Source: Hymenobacter qilianensis
GTDB lineage: Bacteria; Bacteroidota; Bacteroidia; Cytophagales; Hymenobacteraceae
DNA length: 35,097 nucleotides
Reading direction: 5' to 3'
NCBI RefSeq assembly: GCF_014489555.1
Contig: NZ_CP060788.1
Location: 1 to 35,097, forward strand
Positions 26,031 through 32,906 of the stretch are shown piece by piece. The position numbers were made by a program, and so were the translations under genes. Every line of letters starts with the position of its first letter. Position 1 is the first letter of the stretch. The notes beneath the pieces are model-generated. The model was not told where the DNA came from. It saw only the letters and a list, made by a program, of their open reading frames with translations, and searched no databases.

Positions 26031-26117
26031 AAGTAGACAAAAGGCAGAAAACGGCGTTGTGCTAGGCTGTTTGTTTTCTAAAAATTGTCGCTTAACGTAA
26101 TTGGAGTTATACCCCCG
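26031..26117 (-). repeat. Cassette-border repeat E17, long form
   Basis: AAGTAGACAAAAGGCAGAAA begins the inner extension and CGCTTAACGTAATTGGAGTT then ATACCCCC ends it. It is the only long form at the 3' end of a gene (25596-25967). Confidence 0.7.
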
Positions 26118-26144
26118 TCCGCGGAAAAGTAGTAAAAGAGGCAT

Positions 26145-26420
26145 ATGAACAACCAAAGCAATAAGTTTGGATATTACCAGTGCCCTTGTTGTGCGTACTA
26201 TACCTTTCAAGAGCCCGCTACGGGACATTATGATATTTGTCCCGTCTGCTATTGGGAAGATGATCCAATTCAACACGCGGATCCTGCGTACGAAGGCGGG
26301 GCCAATCAAGTGAGCTTAAACCAAGCGCGGATCAATTATAGGGACTTAGGCGTGACAGAACCGCCATTTAAACGGTACGTGCGCCCTCCCAAACAGGAAG
26401 AACTACCCGATGAGCGATAA
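26145..26420 (+). CDS. Cysteine-rich CPCC family protein
   Basis: A 91-aa protein matching the CPCC family (PF14206): FGYYQCPCCAYYTFQE near the start, then YDICPVCYWEDDPIQHADP and EGGANQVSLNQARINYRDLG. The cysteine pairs CPCC and CPVC form a zinc-ribbon-like knuckle. Members are frequent next to toxin and immunity genes and are thought to act as immunity or accessory factors, but biochemical proof is thin. There is no signal peptide. It is the last plus-strand cargo gene and has no obvious border repeat after it; the next gene converges on it. Confidence 0.85.
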   Translation: MNNQSNKFGYYQCPCCAYYTFQEPATGHYDICPVCYWEDDPIQHADPAYEGGANQVSLNQARINYRDLGVTEPPFKRYVRPPKQEELPDER

Positions 26421-26461
26421 CCTATTTTGTTTATCTCATAAGGTCCGATAAAGCTGCGTCA

Positions 26462-27097
26462 TTAACCCTTATCCGTGAGCTGGCCTTTCTGGTTGAAGAG
26501 CACGATCAACAGGGCCAGCAGGGCTACCCCCAGGGCCAGATACGGCACCCACGTGCTCGCTGGGGTAGGCGCCGCAGCCGGTGGATGCTGGCGCCGATAG
26601 GCCACGAGGATCGCGTATTCGGTGAGCCACTGTTGCACAAACAGGGCGCGTTGCTCAGCCAGCTGCGCTTGGTAGAGCTGTTCCCGGGCCAGCGAGTCTG
26701 GGATGACCCGCGGATCCGGAGGTGGGAGCAGCAAGTAGGGCTCGGTCAGATTGCCCGAGAAGGTGCAAGCACTGAGCTCCAGGAGGTTGCCTGCCGCATC
26801 CAAGCGCGAATAAAAGATCCAGACCCCTTCTCGGACGAGGATCCCGCAGCTGCTATACTGATCATACCGGCCCTGGAGGAGGGGGCGCGGCAGCTGGCCT
26901 TTTAATTCCTCGAGCACCTGCACCTGGAACGTGGTATCCGTCACAGCGAACACTCGGCCTAGAAAGACGTGGGGAGTTTGCCCCAGCTTCTCTTGCATCA
27001 GCGCATAGGTCCAGCTTGTGCGTGACTTGCGGCATTCACAGGCCTGCGCAGGAAAGCTAGCGACAAGCAGCAGGAGTAGGAAAAATTTTCCAAGCAT
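26462..27097 (-). CDS. Secreted NTR/TIMP-like protein with a C-terminal membrane anchor
   Basis: A 211-aa protein. The signal peptide (MLGKFFLLLLLVASFPAQAC) ends directly before CECRKSRTSWTYALMQEKL, and the part after it (VFLGRVFAVTDTTFQVQVLE then ELKGQ, SSCGILVREGVWIFYS, LELSACTFSGN) has the cysteine and strand pattern of netrin/TIMP-like (NTR) domains found in many bacterial secreted proteins. A helix near residues 130-165 leads to a transmembrane segment (VPYLALGVALLALLIVLFNQ) and a short positive tail. It is probably periplasmic-facing and membrane-bound. Function is unknown. It is the rightmost cargo gene, ending the region before the 125-bp repeat. Confidence 0.7.
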   Translation of the reverse strand: MLGKFFLLLLLVASFPAQACECRKSRTSWTYALMQEKLGQTPHVFLGRVFAVTDTTFQVQVLEELKGQLPRPLLQGRYDQYSSCGILVREGVWIFYSRLDAAGNLLELSACTFSGNLTEPYLLLPPPDPRVIPDSLAREQLYQAQLAEQRALFVQQWLTEYAILVAYRRQHPPAAAPTPASTWVPYLALGVALLALLIVLFNQKGQLTDKG

Positions 27098-27166
27098 AGG
27101 GGAACAACGGTCAGGGGGAAAGCGAGGACAAGATAGGGGGCTATCGGATGACTGCTAGGACAGGAA

Positions 27167-27290
27167 ATAAGGATCGATAAGCAGGGTCTTATGGATCCCT
27201 ATACGGGAGGGTGTACAGTTGTTGAACGCTCCTCTCACACCTGTACAGCGTCCAAAGTCAGGACTGATAAGCTTCTGTTATCAGACCTTA
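27167..27290 (-). repeat. 125-bp structured repeat, right copy
   Basis: Inverted partner of 6212-6336. Hairpin CTGATAA (27264-27270) / TTATCAG (27278-27284) with a 7-base loop that differs from the left copy, and ATAAG/CTTAT-type pairing near 27176-27192. It marks the boundary between cargo and the replication/partition backbone. No gene lies in 27098-27816. Confidence 0.8.
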
Positions 27291-27418
27291 TCTGGTTCCT
27301 GTTCGTTCTGAGCAGGAGAGTGAAACGCTGCTAATCGTAAACCTGCTCGTGTCCTTCGAGGTGGCCTGCTGGAGCCTCGGGCGGAGGAGAAGCCCTTTAG
27401 TCCACTTGCCACCTGGGA

Positions 27419-27433
27419 ATTAAATAATTTAAT
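27419..27433. repeat. AT palindrome P5
   Basis: A perfect ATTAAATAATTTAAT, 128 bp outside the right 125-bp repeat and 108 bp from P6. Confidence 0.75.
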
Positions 27434-27526
27434 GGCCATTCCCAGCAGCTTTTAAGTCCAAAAGTGTCCGCTTGTCAGGGGCCCGCGGAGTTGCCGGTGA
27501 AGCTGCCAGCTTCTACCCCTGCTACA

Positions 27527-27541
27527 ATTAAATTATTTAAG
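27527..27541. repeat. AT palindrome P6
   Basis: ATTAAATTATTTAAG, the copy closest to the partition operon. Confidence 0.7.
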
Positions 27542-27657
27542 AGAAGCATTCTCCCAAAACGAAATGAGTCGTCTATTTGACAATTGGCATTTTACCACGG
27601 GACAGTCTTATAAGGGAGAAACTTCCTAAAGAAGACGAACTTCCTGTATTTCTATTG

Positions 27658-27746
27658 GAAGTTAAAGAAGTTAAAGAATTATAACTTTTAATAGTTCTTT
27701 CAGAAGTTAAAGAAGTCAAAGAAGTCAAAGAAGTTTAACTTCTTTG
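27658..27746. promoter_or_regulatory. Partition-site-like array of 9-bp repeats before parA
   Basis: GAAGTTAAA occurs at 27658, 27667 and 27703, GAAGTCAAA at 27712 and 27721, and GAAGTTTAA at 27730. The last copy runs into AACTTCTTTGG, forming an imperfect palindrome, and the spacer at 27676-27700 holds inverted copies (AGTTCTTTC). Tandem short repeats directly upstream of a parA operon are the usual form of a centromere/operator bound by the small partition protein. Confidence 0.75.
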
Positions 27747-27816
27747 GCATGGCTAAGAAGTAAGGGAAGTTTAAATTCTCTATTATTACTTCCAGATCCA
27801 GTTTGAGCTCTGTACT

Positions 27817-28578
27817 ATGAAGATTATTGTATTCGCCAATCATAAGGGCGGAGTAGGAAAGACAACTTCTACGCTTAGTGTTGCGCAGACACTGGCACGC
27901 GATGGTCATCGCGTGTTACTCATGGACTGCGATGCCCAGCGCAATCTCTCACTAGCCTTTCGTCTGCCTTCTGGTTATCCAGATCTAGGGCTGGTGTTAG
28001 AGAAAAAAGCGCAGCTGGCGGATATCGTTTTAGCGATTGAGGAAAACTTACACTTGGTGGCAGCTACTCCGGATCTCGACTTCTTGGAGAAGATGGTCGG
28101 CCAGCAGTTGGGCTACGAAAGCATCCTTCGCAAGGGATTAGCACCGTTACAGGATCGCTATGACTATTGCCTGATCGATACTCCGCCTTCTTTGTCTGCT
28201 CTTACATACATGGCCCTGGTGGCTTGCAATGCAGTCTTTATTCCTTGCCAGCCGGAATACTTTGGCTATGAAGGCTTAAACAAGCTTATACAAGCATGCG
28301 AGCGGGTAAAGGACTTGTATAATCCCAACCTGATCATTGGTGGCATCTTTTTTACCAAGTACAGCAGCAAGTACCGCAAAAAGCTTCACCATGACGTGGT
28401 CGCCCTAATTGACTCCAAGTATTCCGAGGCCAAACTTATGATGGAGACCACCATACGCGAAAACGTCTCGCTGGCGGAAGCCCAAATCAAAAAGCAAAGT
28501 ATTTACCGGTGGGCGCCGGAGAGCAATGGCGCTACCGATTACGAATCGCTCACCCGAGAAATCATTGCCCGAGTATGA
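27817..28578 (+). CDS. parA: ParA-family partition ATPase
   Basis: A 253-aa Walker-type ATPase. The deviant Walker A motif KGGVGKTT is at residues 10-17, the A' segment VLLMDCDAQRNLS at about 33-45, and Walker B YCLIDTPPSLS at about 117-127. The length and the absence of an N-terminal HTH domain place it with small (type Ib-like or MinD-like) ParA proteins, which move plasmid copies along the nucleoid. A four-base overlap (ATGA) couples it to the next gene. The 9-bp repeat array 70 bp upstream is its likely regulatory and centromere site. Confidence 0.92.
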   Translation: MKIIVFANHKGGVGKTTSTLSVAQTLARDGHRVLLMDCDAQRNLSLAFRLPSGYPDLGLVLEKKAQLADIVLAIEENLHLVAATPDLDFLEKMVGQQLGYESILRKGLAPLQDRYDYCLIDTPPSLSALTYMALVACNAVFIPCQPEYFGYEGLNKLIQACERVKDLYNPNLIIGGIFFTKYSSKYRKKLHHDVVALIDSKYSEAKLMMETTIRENVSLAEAQIKKQSIYRWAPESNGATDYESLTREIIARV

Positions 28579-28949
28579 GTAAGCAAACCAAGAAACCAAG
28601 TTTTGGCGACGATCTAGATATGCCAGCACCGCCATTAACAAATGACGCGCGTTTGTATGGCGTAAACCGGGAGGTTGTACTACTTCCCCAATCCGTCGTT
28701 CCGGCTGACACATCTGTACCCCCAGCCCCTATTTCAACTGTGCCTACTGAGGAGGAGTGGCTTAAATTCAGCACTTTTTTGCGGCGCAGTACCTATGTGC
28801 GGCTAAAGCAGAGTGAGTATTGGGATCGGCTTGTACTGAAAAAGGCAGTCGACTCTGCGCTGTGTGCTTTTTTAGATGCTATGGATGGGGCTGATAGGCC
28901 TTTGCCCGAGGCTGAACAATACCGACTTAATGGCAAGAAACTCAAATAA
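28575..28949 (+). CDS. Small partition partner protein (ParB-like role)
   Basis: A 124-aa protein whose ATG overlaps the parA stop. The first 60 residues are proline-rich and probably flexible (MPAPPLTNDARLYG, PAPISTVPTEEEW). The C-terminal half (STFLRRSTYVRLKQSEYWDR then LVLKKAVDSALCAFLD) could form a ribbon-helix-helix fold with strand STYVRLK and two helices, as in small centromere-binding proteins. It has no classical ParB motifs. Position and size make it the DNA-binding partner of ParA; this is inferred rather than shown by a known motif. Confidence 0.7.
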   Translation: MSKQTKKPSFGDDLDMPAPPLTNDARLYGVNREVVLLPQSVVPADTSVPPAPISTVPTEEEWLKFSTFLRRSTYVRLKQSEYWDRLVLKKAVDSALCAFLDAMDGADRPLPEAEQYRLNGKKLK

Positions 28950-28958
28950 TTACAGTAT

Positions 28959-29007
28959 AAAATAGCAATAAAAACGCGGCGAAAAATTTCGAGTTTGTGC
29001 TATTTTT
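28959..29007 (+). terminator. Probable terminator after the partition operon
   Basis: AAAATAGCA (28959-28967) pairs with TGCTATTTT (28998-29006), followed by TTTAC, with a small CGAAAAATTTCG hairpin in the loop. The AT-rich stretch may also belong to the origin. Confidence 0.45.
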
Positions 29008-29034
29008 TACTATTAGGGGCACTTGCTTTTCATG

Positions 29035-29247
29035 CCTACAAAATCGCCCTAAATAAGCTAGCTTTTTATATATACTACATTAGTAATTACAGGAGCCATA
29101 ACTTATTGTCGTTGTGAGGTATGCAAAGGTATACACCTACAAAATCGCCCTCTCACGCCTACATAAACGACGATTGATACCTACACAATCGCCCCTTGAC
29201 GCCTACAAAATCGCCTTCTCGCGCTTCATATGCCTACAAAATCGCCC
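29035..29247 (+). promoter_or_regulatory. Iterons of the replication origin
   Basis: The 15-mer CCTACAAAATCGCCC is perfect at 29035, 29136 and 29233, with one change at 29180 (CCTACACAATCGCCC) and at 29202 (CCTACAAAATCGCCT), and a degenerate copy at 29158. All point the same way. They lie directly before the Rep_3 gene and the last overlaps its start, so they are the expected binding sites of that initiator and control both replication and rep expression. The gap to the partition genes is AT-rich. Confidence 0.88.
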
Positions 29248-30450
29248 TTGATTCCGGCTGTTGATAAAACGGTAGCACAACATAATGCTCTCATCAACTC
29301 GCGCTTCAGCTTTGTGCCCTTGGAGATGCGCTTATTCATCTCTTTACTTACCCGCATCGAGCCTGGAGACGAGCAGTTTCGCGAGCACTTTGTGCCTATG
29401 GCAGAAATAATCCATGAGCGTACCGGCGGTTCGGCATATGAGGAAGTAAAGCAGATGTGCAATAACATTACCTCGCGTCGGCTTTATATCGAGAAGCTGG
29501 TTGATACCCAGCAAGGCACTCGAAAACGGAGTAAGAAGCCCGATTTTGAGTTTATTCCGCTCATGGCCAAAGCTGCTTATGAGAGTGATCGAGGAGGAGT
29601 CGTGGCGTCCTTTAACCCGCTGATCATGCCCTATCTATTGCAGCTGCGGGAGAGTGGCAACTTTACCTTAGCGCAACTAGAGCAACTCAATAAGCTTAAA
29701 AGCTTTTATTCTTACCGCATTTACTGGTTACTTAAGGAGTACGCCACCTTTAGAGAGCGAACAATTACCATCGCTCAGCTTCGTTTTCTGCTTGATCTTC
29801 AAGAGGGTGAGTACCCACGCTTTAATAATCTGCGCACACGTATCTTGGACAAGGCCCAGACCGAGATGCAACAGACGGATATGCCGTTTACCTATGAATT
29901 GTTGAAGCAGGGCAAGCTCGTATCCGAGGTGAAATTCTTATTGTCTGCTCCTCATAAGGAGGGAGCAATGCCTACAAAATCGCCCTTTAGTGAGGCTCCT
30001 GTGTGGACGCGAACACTGGCCGAAATAGGCGTAGGAGAGAGGAGCTTGGCCGTGGTCAGCCAACAACTGGCGGCGGGCGAGTACGATGTTGACTACATCG
30101 CCTACGTGGTGCGCATTGTGGAAGCGCAATTTCAGAAAGGTAAAATTAAGAAGCCCGCCGGGGCTATCTACAAAGCGCTGATTGAAAAATACTTGCTTGC
30201 GGATTACCAGCAGGCGAAGGCCACCAAAAATACCTCGCCCAAAAAACAGGCGCTAGCTAGTACAGAGAAGGAGGCCGAGGTCGCGTTTCGCCTCCGGGAG
30301 ATCCGGGAGATGTACGACAATCCTGGGCCCTATGCCCAGCGCCAGAAGCGCGCGGAAACCTTTGAGCAGCATCTCCAGCAGGTCTACCTGCAGGATGGCT
30401 TTCAAGTCGAGCACCGGGAGGGAGAAGCATGGTTGATTAAGCAGCCGTAG
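29230..30450 (+). CDS. Rep_3 (RepB-family) plasmid replication initiator
   Basis: A 406-aa initiator. The Rep_3 region spans about residues 13-240: VAQHNALINSRFSFVPLEMR then LFISLLTRI, YEEVKQMCNNITSRRLYIEK, LEQLNKLKSFYSYRIYWLLK, TITIAQLRFLLDL and the end ELLKQGKLVSEVKFLL, covering two winged-helix domains that bind iterons and open the origin for theta replication. The N-terminus MPTKSP is encoded by an iteron. At residue 247 the same 18 bp occur again (ATG plus iteron) just after AAGGAGGG, so a shorter 160-aa product may also be made. The C-terminal part (247-406) is a charged extension, including an EVAFRLREIREMYD helix, longer than in most Rep_3 proteins. Confidence 0.93.
   Translation: MPTKSPLIPAVDKTVAQHNALINSRFSFVPLEMRLFISLLTRIEPGDEQFREHFVPMAEIIHERTGGSAYEEVKQMCNNITSRRLYIEKLVDTQQGTRKRSKKPDFEFIPLMAKAAYESDRGGVVASFNPLIMPYLLQLRESGNFTLAQLEQLNKLKSFYSYRIYWLLKEYATFRERTITIAQLRFLLDLQEGEYPRFNNLRTRILDKAQTEMQQTDMPFTYELLKQGKLVSEVKFLLSAPHKEGAMPTKSPFSEAPVWTRTLAEIGVGERSLAVVSQQLAAGEYDVDYIAYVVRIVEAQFQKGKIKKPAGAIYKALIEKYLLADYQQAKATKNTSPKKQALASTEKEAEVAFRLREIREMYDNPGPYAQRQKRAETFEQHLQQVYLQDGFQVEHREGEAWLIKQP
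29960..29985 (+). promoter_or_regulatory. Internal start site and iteron inside rep
   Basis: AAGGAGGG, four bases, ATG, then CCTACAAAATCGCCC. A strong Shine-Dalgarno sequence is rare in this group, and here it sits in front of a perfect extra iteron in frame. Confidence 0.6.
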
Positions 30451-30909
30451 GTCGCCTTGCTGCCGCCGCGGTTGGCACTGGCCCCAGTGTCCAACAGGTT
30501 TGTTCATTGGCTGGAAGTCTCACGACCAGCGAGCGGCAGCTAGTGCCCCTTCATAGCCAAGCACAGGACACTCAGTAGGCGTCTCAACGCCACGCACATA
30601 GCGGAGCTCGGTCCCCAGGGTACGGGCTGTCCTCGCCGTTTCGCGGCCGGGTGGCAGCTGGCTCCTGGAGGGTAGAAGGATAGGTCGCTAGAAAGGACCT
30701 GCTGCCCTCGTGGGCCCATTGTGGCTGGACCGGTTACCTCTCGCCCTAGCCCCTAAGAGTCAGGAGGTTCAAACCAGATTTGCCCTACTTCTTTTTGCAA
30801 ATGCGGCCGCCAGCAGTTTACCTTTATAGCGGTTGCCTCTCCTGACTTCAGGATAACAGCCAGACCGTAGAGCGTAGAGTAAGATCGGAATCTTTCTTGG
30901 TGCCTTCCT
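30451..30909. other. Intergenic stretch between the two rep genes
   Basis: TTGGCACTGG ... CCAGTGTCCAA at 30472-30495 forms a hairpin just after rep and is a plausible terminator. The remaining sequence up to the second rep gene contains no credible ORF; it may include regulatory sequence of that gene, but I see no clear motif. Confidence 0.4.
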
Positions 30910-31875
30910 TTGAGCAAGCGATCTGCTGCTGCTCCGGTCCCGTCTGTCCGCCCGAGCCTCCCTTCCCCACGTTCCCCCAAGGTGTCGTGGTTCCCGCCCA
31001 CGCTGGAGCCCACTCCTAGTTCATATACCGGCGTAGGTCCGGACAAGTATGCTCTATTCGATGTCGAGCTAATCGAATTAAGCCCCGAGGAGCCTGTGGG
31101 GCCTGCTTTCCGTGAAGAGCCCCAGCTCACCCGCGCCGAGAAACGGGACCTCACCGAGCACCGGATCGCCCAGCTTTCCCAACTTCCTGGGGCACGGGGC
31201 ACCCTGTATAGAACCTGGCAGTGTGATCAGGGCTTACCCTACCGCAAACGCTACCCGACTAGCTGCGGGCTCCGCTGGTGCTTTCAGTGTGCCTGTAACC
31301 GCATGGGTACGTTAGTCCGCAAGTATCTGCCCCTAATGGAAACCTGGGAAAACCCCCAGCTGCTCACCCTAACGGTGCCCAGTTGTGTCCGAGCGGAGCT
31401 GCCCGACCGGGTCAAACACATGCTTCTGACCTTTACCAAGATCAGCGAGCTGTGGAATAAGCACTACCACCGCAACCGCCGCTACTACCAGCGCTATGGC
31501 CACTTCCACCCGGCCTGGCCCACGGTTCCGCTGGTGGGCCTCCGCGAGGTAGAAATTTCTTATACGCTTGAGCTACTCGAGGAACGCTACCATCCACATA
31601 TCCACTTCATCCTGCGCGATGCCACGACGGCGCAAGCCTTGCTCGCCCGGTGGTTGCAGGTGATGCCAGGGGTAAACGCGTGGGGACAAAATCTTAAAGC
31701 CGTATACTGCCTGCAGGGAGCCTTGTGCTACGTACTGAAACCCGCGGTGAATTTTGGTGCGCGTAACCCGGTGCCCGCGGCCGCGATGGATACCATCTTC
31801 CAGGTGCTCGCCCTACTCACCCCCTTTTACGCCTACGGGATGAGAGCCCCGAAGAAGCGTATAACATTCTCTTGA
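30910..31875 (+). CDS. HUH-type replication initiator (rolling-circle-like Rep)
   Basis: A 321-aa protein. A cysteine cluster (SCGLRWCFQCACNRMG, Cys119, 124, 127 and 129) probably binds zinc. Motif 1 is PQLLTLTVPS (149-158), motif 2 is YHPHIHFILRD with the metal-binding His230 and His232, and motif 3 is LCYVLKP with the candidate nicking Tyr274 and Lys277. This order matches Rep proteins of rolling-circle plasmids, which nick one strand and prime leading-strand synthesis. No ATG precedes the conserved part; TTG at 30910 is the best start, with a stop at 30880. The first 90 residues are proline-rich and not conserved. It could instead be a mobilisation or transposition HUH protein, but no transposon ends are seen. 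Confidence 0.8.
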   Translation: MSKRSAAAPVPSVRPSLPSPRSPKVSWFPPTLEPTPSSYTGVGPDKYALFDVELIELSPEEPVGPAFREEPQLTRAEKRDLTEHRIAQLSQLPGARGTLYRTWQCDQGLPYRKRYPTSCGLRWCFQCACNRMGTLVRKYLPLMETWENPQLLTLTVPSCVRAELPDRVKHMLLTFTKISELWNKHYHRNRRYYQRYGHFHPAWPTVPLVGLREVEISYTLELLEERYHPHIHFILRDATTAQALLARWLQVMPGVNAWGQNLKAVYCLQGALCYVLKPAVNFGARNPVPAAAMDTIFQVLALLTPFYAYGMRAPKKRITFS

Positions 31876-31916
31876 ACCGAATCGTCTTCACGCCCTTTGG
31901 CGTCACGCAAGCCCGC

Positions 31917-32147
31917 ATGAGTATCTATGAGGTAAGCGACCCGGCAAACCCCATGAACTATACTGGCATGAATCCGCCGGAGGGCTGGCAGCCCACCACG
32001 GGCAGTTGGCAGCATGTCCCCTCAGGAAGTAACTGCTTTACCAGTTTGCCTACTGTGTACAATGTAGCGCCCCACACCACCGCGGGCAAACCATTTGAGA
32101 ACGTGGCCACCGTGTACACCGATATTGTAGGGCGGGGCTCCCATTAA
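31917..32147 (+). CDS. Small hypothetical protein after the HUH Rep
   Basis: A 76-aa ORF beginning MSIYEVSDPANPMNYTGMNP, with GWQPTTGSWQHVPSGSNC in the middle and no charged clusters. A TTG at 31872 would extend it by 15 residues so that it overlaps the Rep stop. It ends at the palindrome P7. Composition is unusual (many Gly, Pro, Thr and Ser) and no family is recognised, so it may be non-coding. Confidence 0.3.
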   Translation: MSIYEVSDPANPMNYTGMNPPEGWQPTTGSWQHVPSGSNCFTSLPTVYNVAPHTTAGKPFENVATVYTDIVGRGSH

Positions 32148-32157
32148 ATAATTTAAT
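32143..32157. repeat. AT palindrome P7
   Basis: A perfect ATTAAATAATTTAAT overlapping the stop of the preceding ORF. It is followed by a 22-bp segment (32172-32193) repeated after P8. Confidence 0.75.
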
Positions 32158-32171
32158 TTTTGGCCCGTTTG

Positions 32172-32193
32172 CCTCCTCACCCATCCTCACCCA
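32172..32193 (+). repeat. Duplicated CCTCACCCA segment, copy 1
   Basis: CCTCCTCACCCATCCTCACC then CA, identical at 32706-32727. The similarity continues downstream with CCACAACGCTA in both copies. Confidence 0.7.
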
Positions 32194-32269
32194 ACCGACC
32201 CACAACGCTACCCAGAAGTAAAGGGCAGTTTCTGGGTCAAAACACCGGAATAATAGTCAAAATTGCCCC

Positions 32270-32662
32270 ATGGAGCCCTTAGAACCTGCCGAGAACCTCT
32301 TACCCGCCGCCCCTTCCGGCGTTCCCGAGGGCGTAGTCAATGTAGATGCCTGGCAGCGTATGCAGGAGCTGAAGGCTCACCCGCTCTACTCGGGGCCCGA
32401 GCGGATCGTGCAAACCAGTATCGAGGGGCTACAGAGTGACGGGCAAACGTCGACTGGTAACCGGAAGCGGAAGCTGGTGGCCCTGCCACGGGAGGAGCAT
32501 CAGCAGATACGAGCCTTGCCTGCCGCCGGGTCAGGCCTAGCGCGCACCCTCCCGGCCCGCGGCGGGGTGGACCGGTACCGGGAAGCGCTGGGGCCTACCC
32601 TCCGAGCCAAGGACGCTGGGCTGCCGGTGGGACCTTCTGACCGGATTAAATTATGTAAGTAG
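32270..32662 (+). CDS. Hypothetical protein between duplicated segments
   Basis: A 130-aa ORF: MEPLEPAENLLPAAPSGVPE at the start, VNVDAWQRMQELKAHPLYSG and PERIVQTSIEGLQSDG, then a basic, arginine-rich second half (GNRKRKLVALPREEHQQIR). The first 70 residues look protein-like and may form helices; the last 40 are less convincing and run into palindrome P8, so the gene may have been cut by insertion of that segment. No family is recognised. Confidence 0.45.
   Translation: MEPLEPAENLLPAAPSGVPEGVVNVDAWQRMQELKAHPLYSGPERIVQTSIEGLQSDGQTSTGNRKRKLVALPREEHQQIRALPAAGSGLARTLPARGGVDRYREALGPTLRAKDAGLPVGPSDRIKLCK
32645..32659. repeat. AT palindrome P8
   Basis: ATTAAATTATGTAAG, 13 of 15 positions, overlapping the end of the 32270 ORF. 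Confidence 0.55.
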
Positions 32663-32705
32663 AATGCCCTGGCGTAGCGGGCGGGGCTCGCTTGGTAGCC
32701 ATTTT

Positions 32706-32727
32706 CCTCCTCACCCATCCTCACCCA
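32706..32727 (+). repeat. Duplicated CCTCACCCA segment, copy 2
   Basis: Same 22 bp as 32172-32193, about 60 bp from palindrome P8. The palindrome and the segment were probably duplicated together. Confidence 0.7.
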
Positions 32728-32906
32728 CTCGAGCCACAACGCTAGCCACCCCTGATCGGGGATTTCTAAGTCAACACCCCTGATTGTAGGTAAAAACAGC
32801 CCGCTAACCCCCGTAGAATCTGCTGCTCGCCGGCGGGGCCGGTATCCGGGTGGCTGACTGCCGAATAGCCCTCGTCGAAGCGGGTAGGTCGGGGCGGAGC
32901 AGCGGG

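Noticed and set aside
27700..27909. Minus-strand ORF with FFDFFDFFNF.
   Set aside because: It is the antisense reading of the GAAGTYAAA repeats and overlaps parA.
29035..29247. Regularly repeated 15-mers considered as a CRISPR array.
   Set aside because: The units are short, spacing is irregular, no cas genes exist, and the position before a Rep_3 gene fits iterons.
30753..31202. Minus-strand ORF of 149 codons overlapping the HUH Rep.
   Set aside because: It overlaps the proline-rich N-terminal coding region of Rep and has no independent motif.
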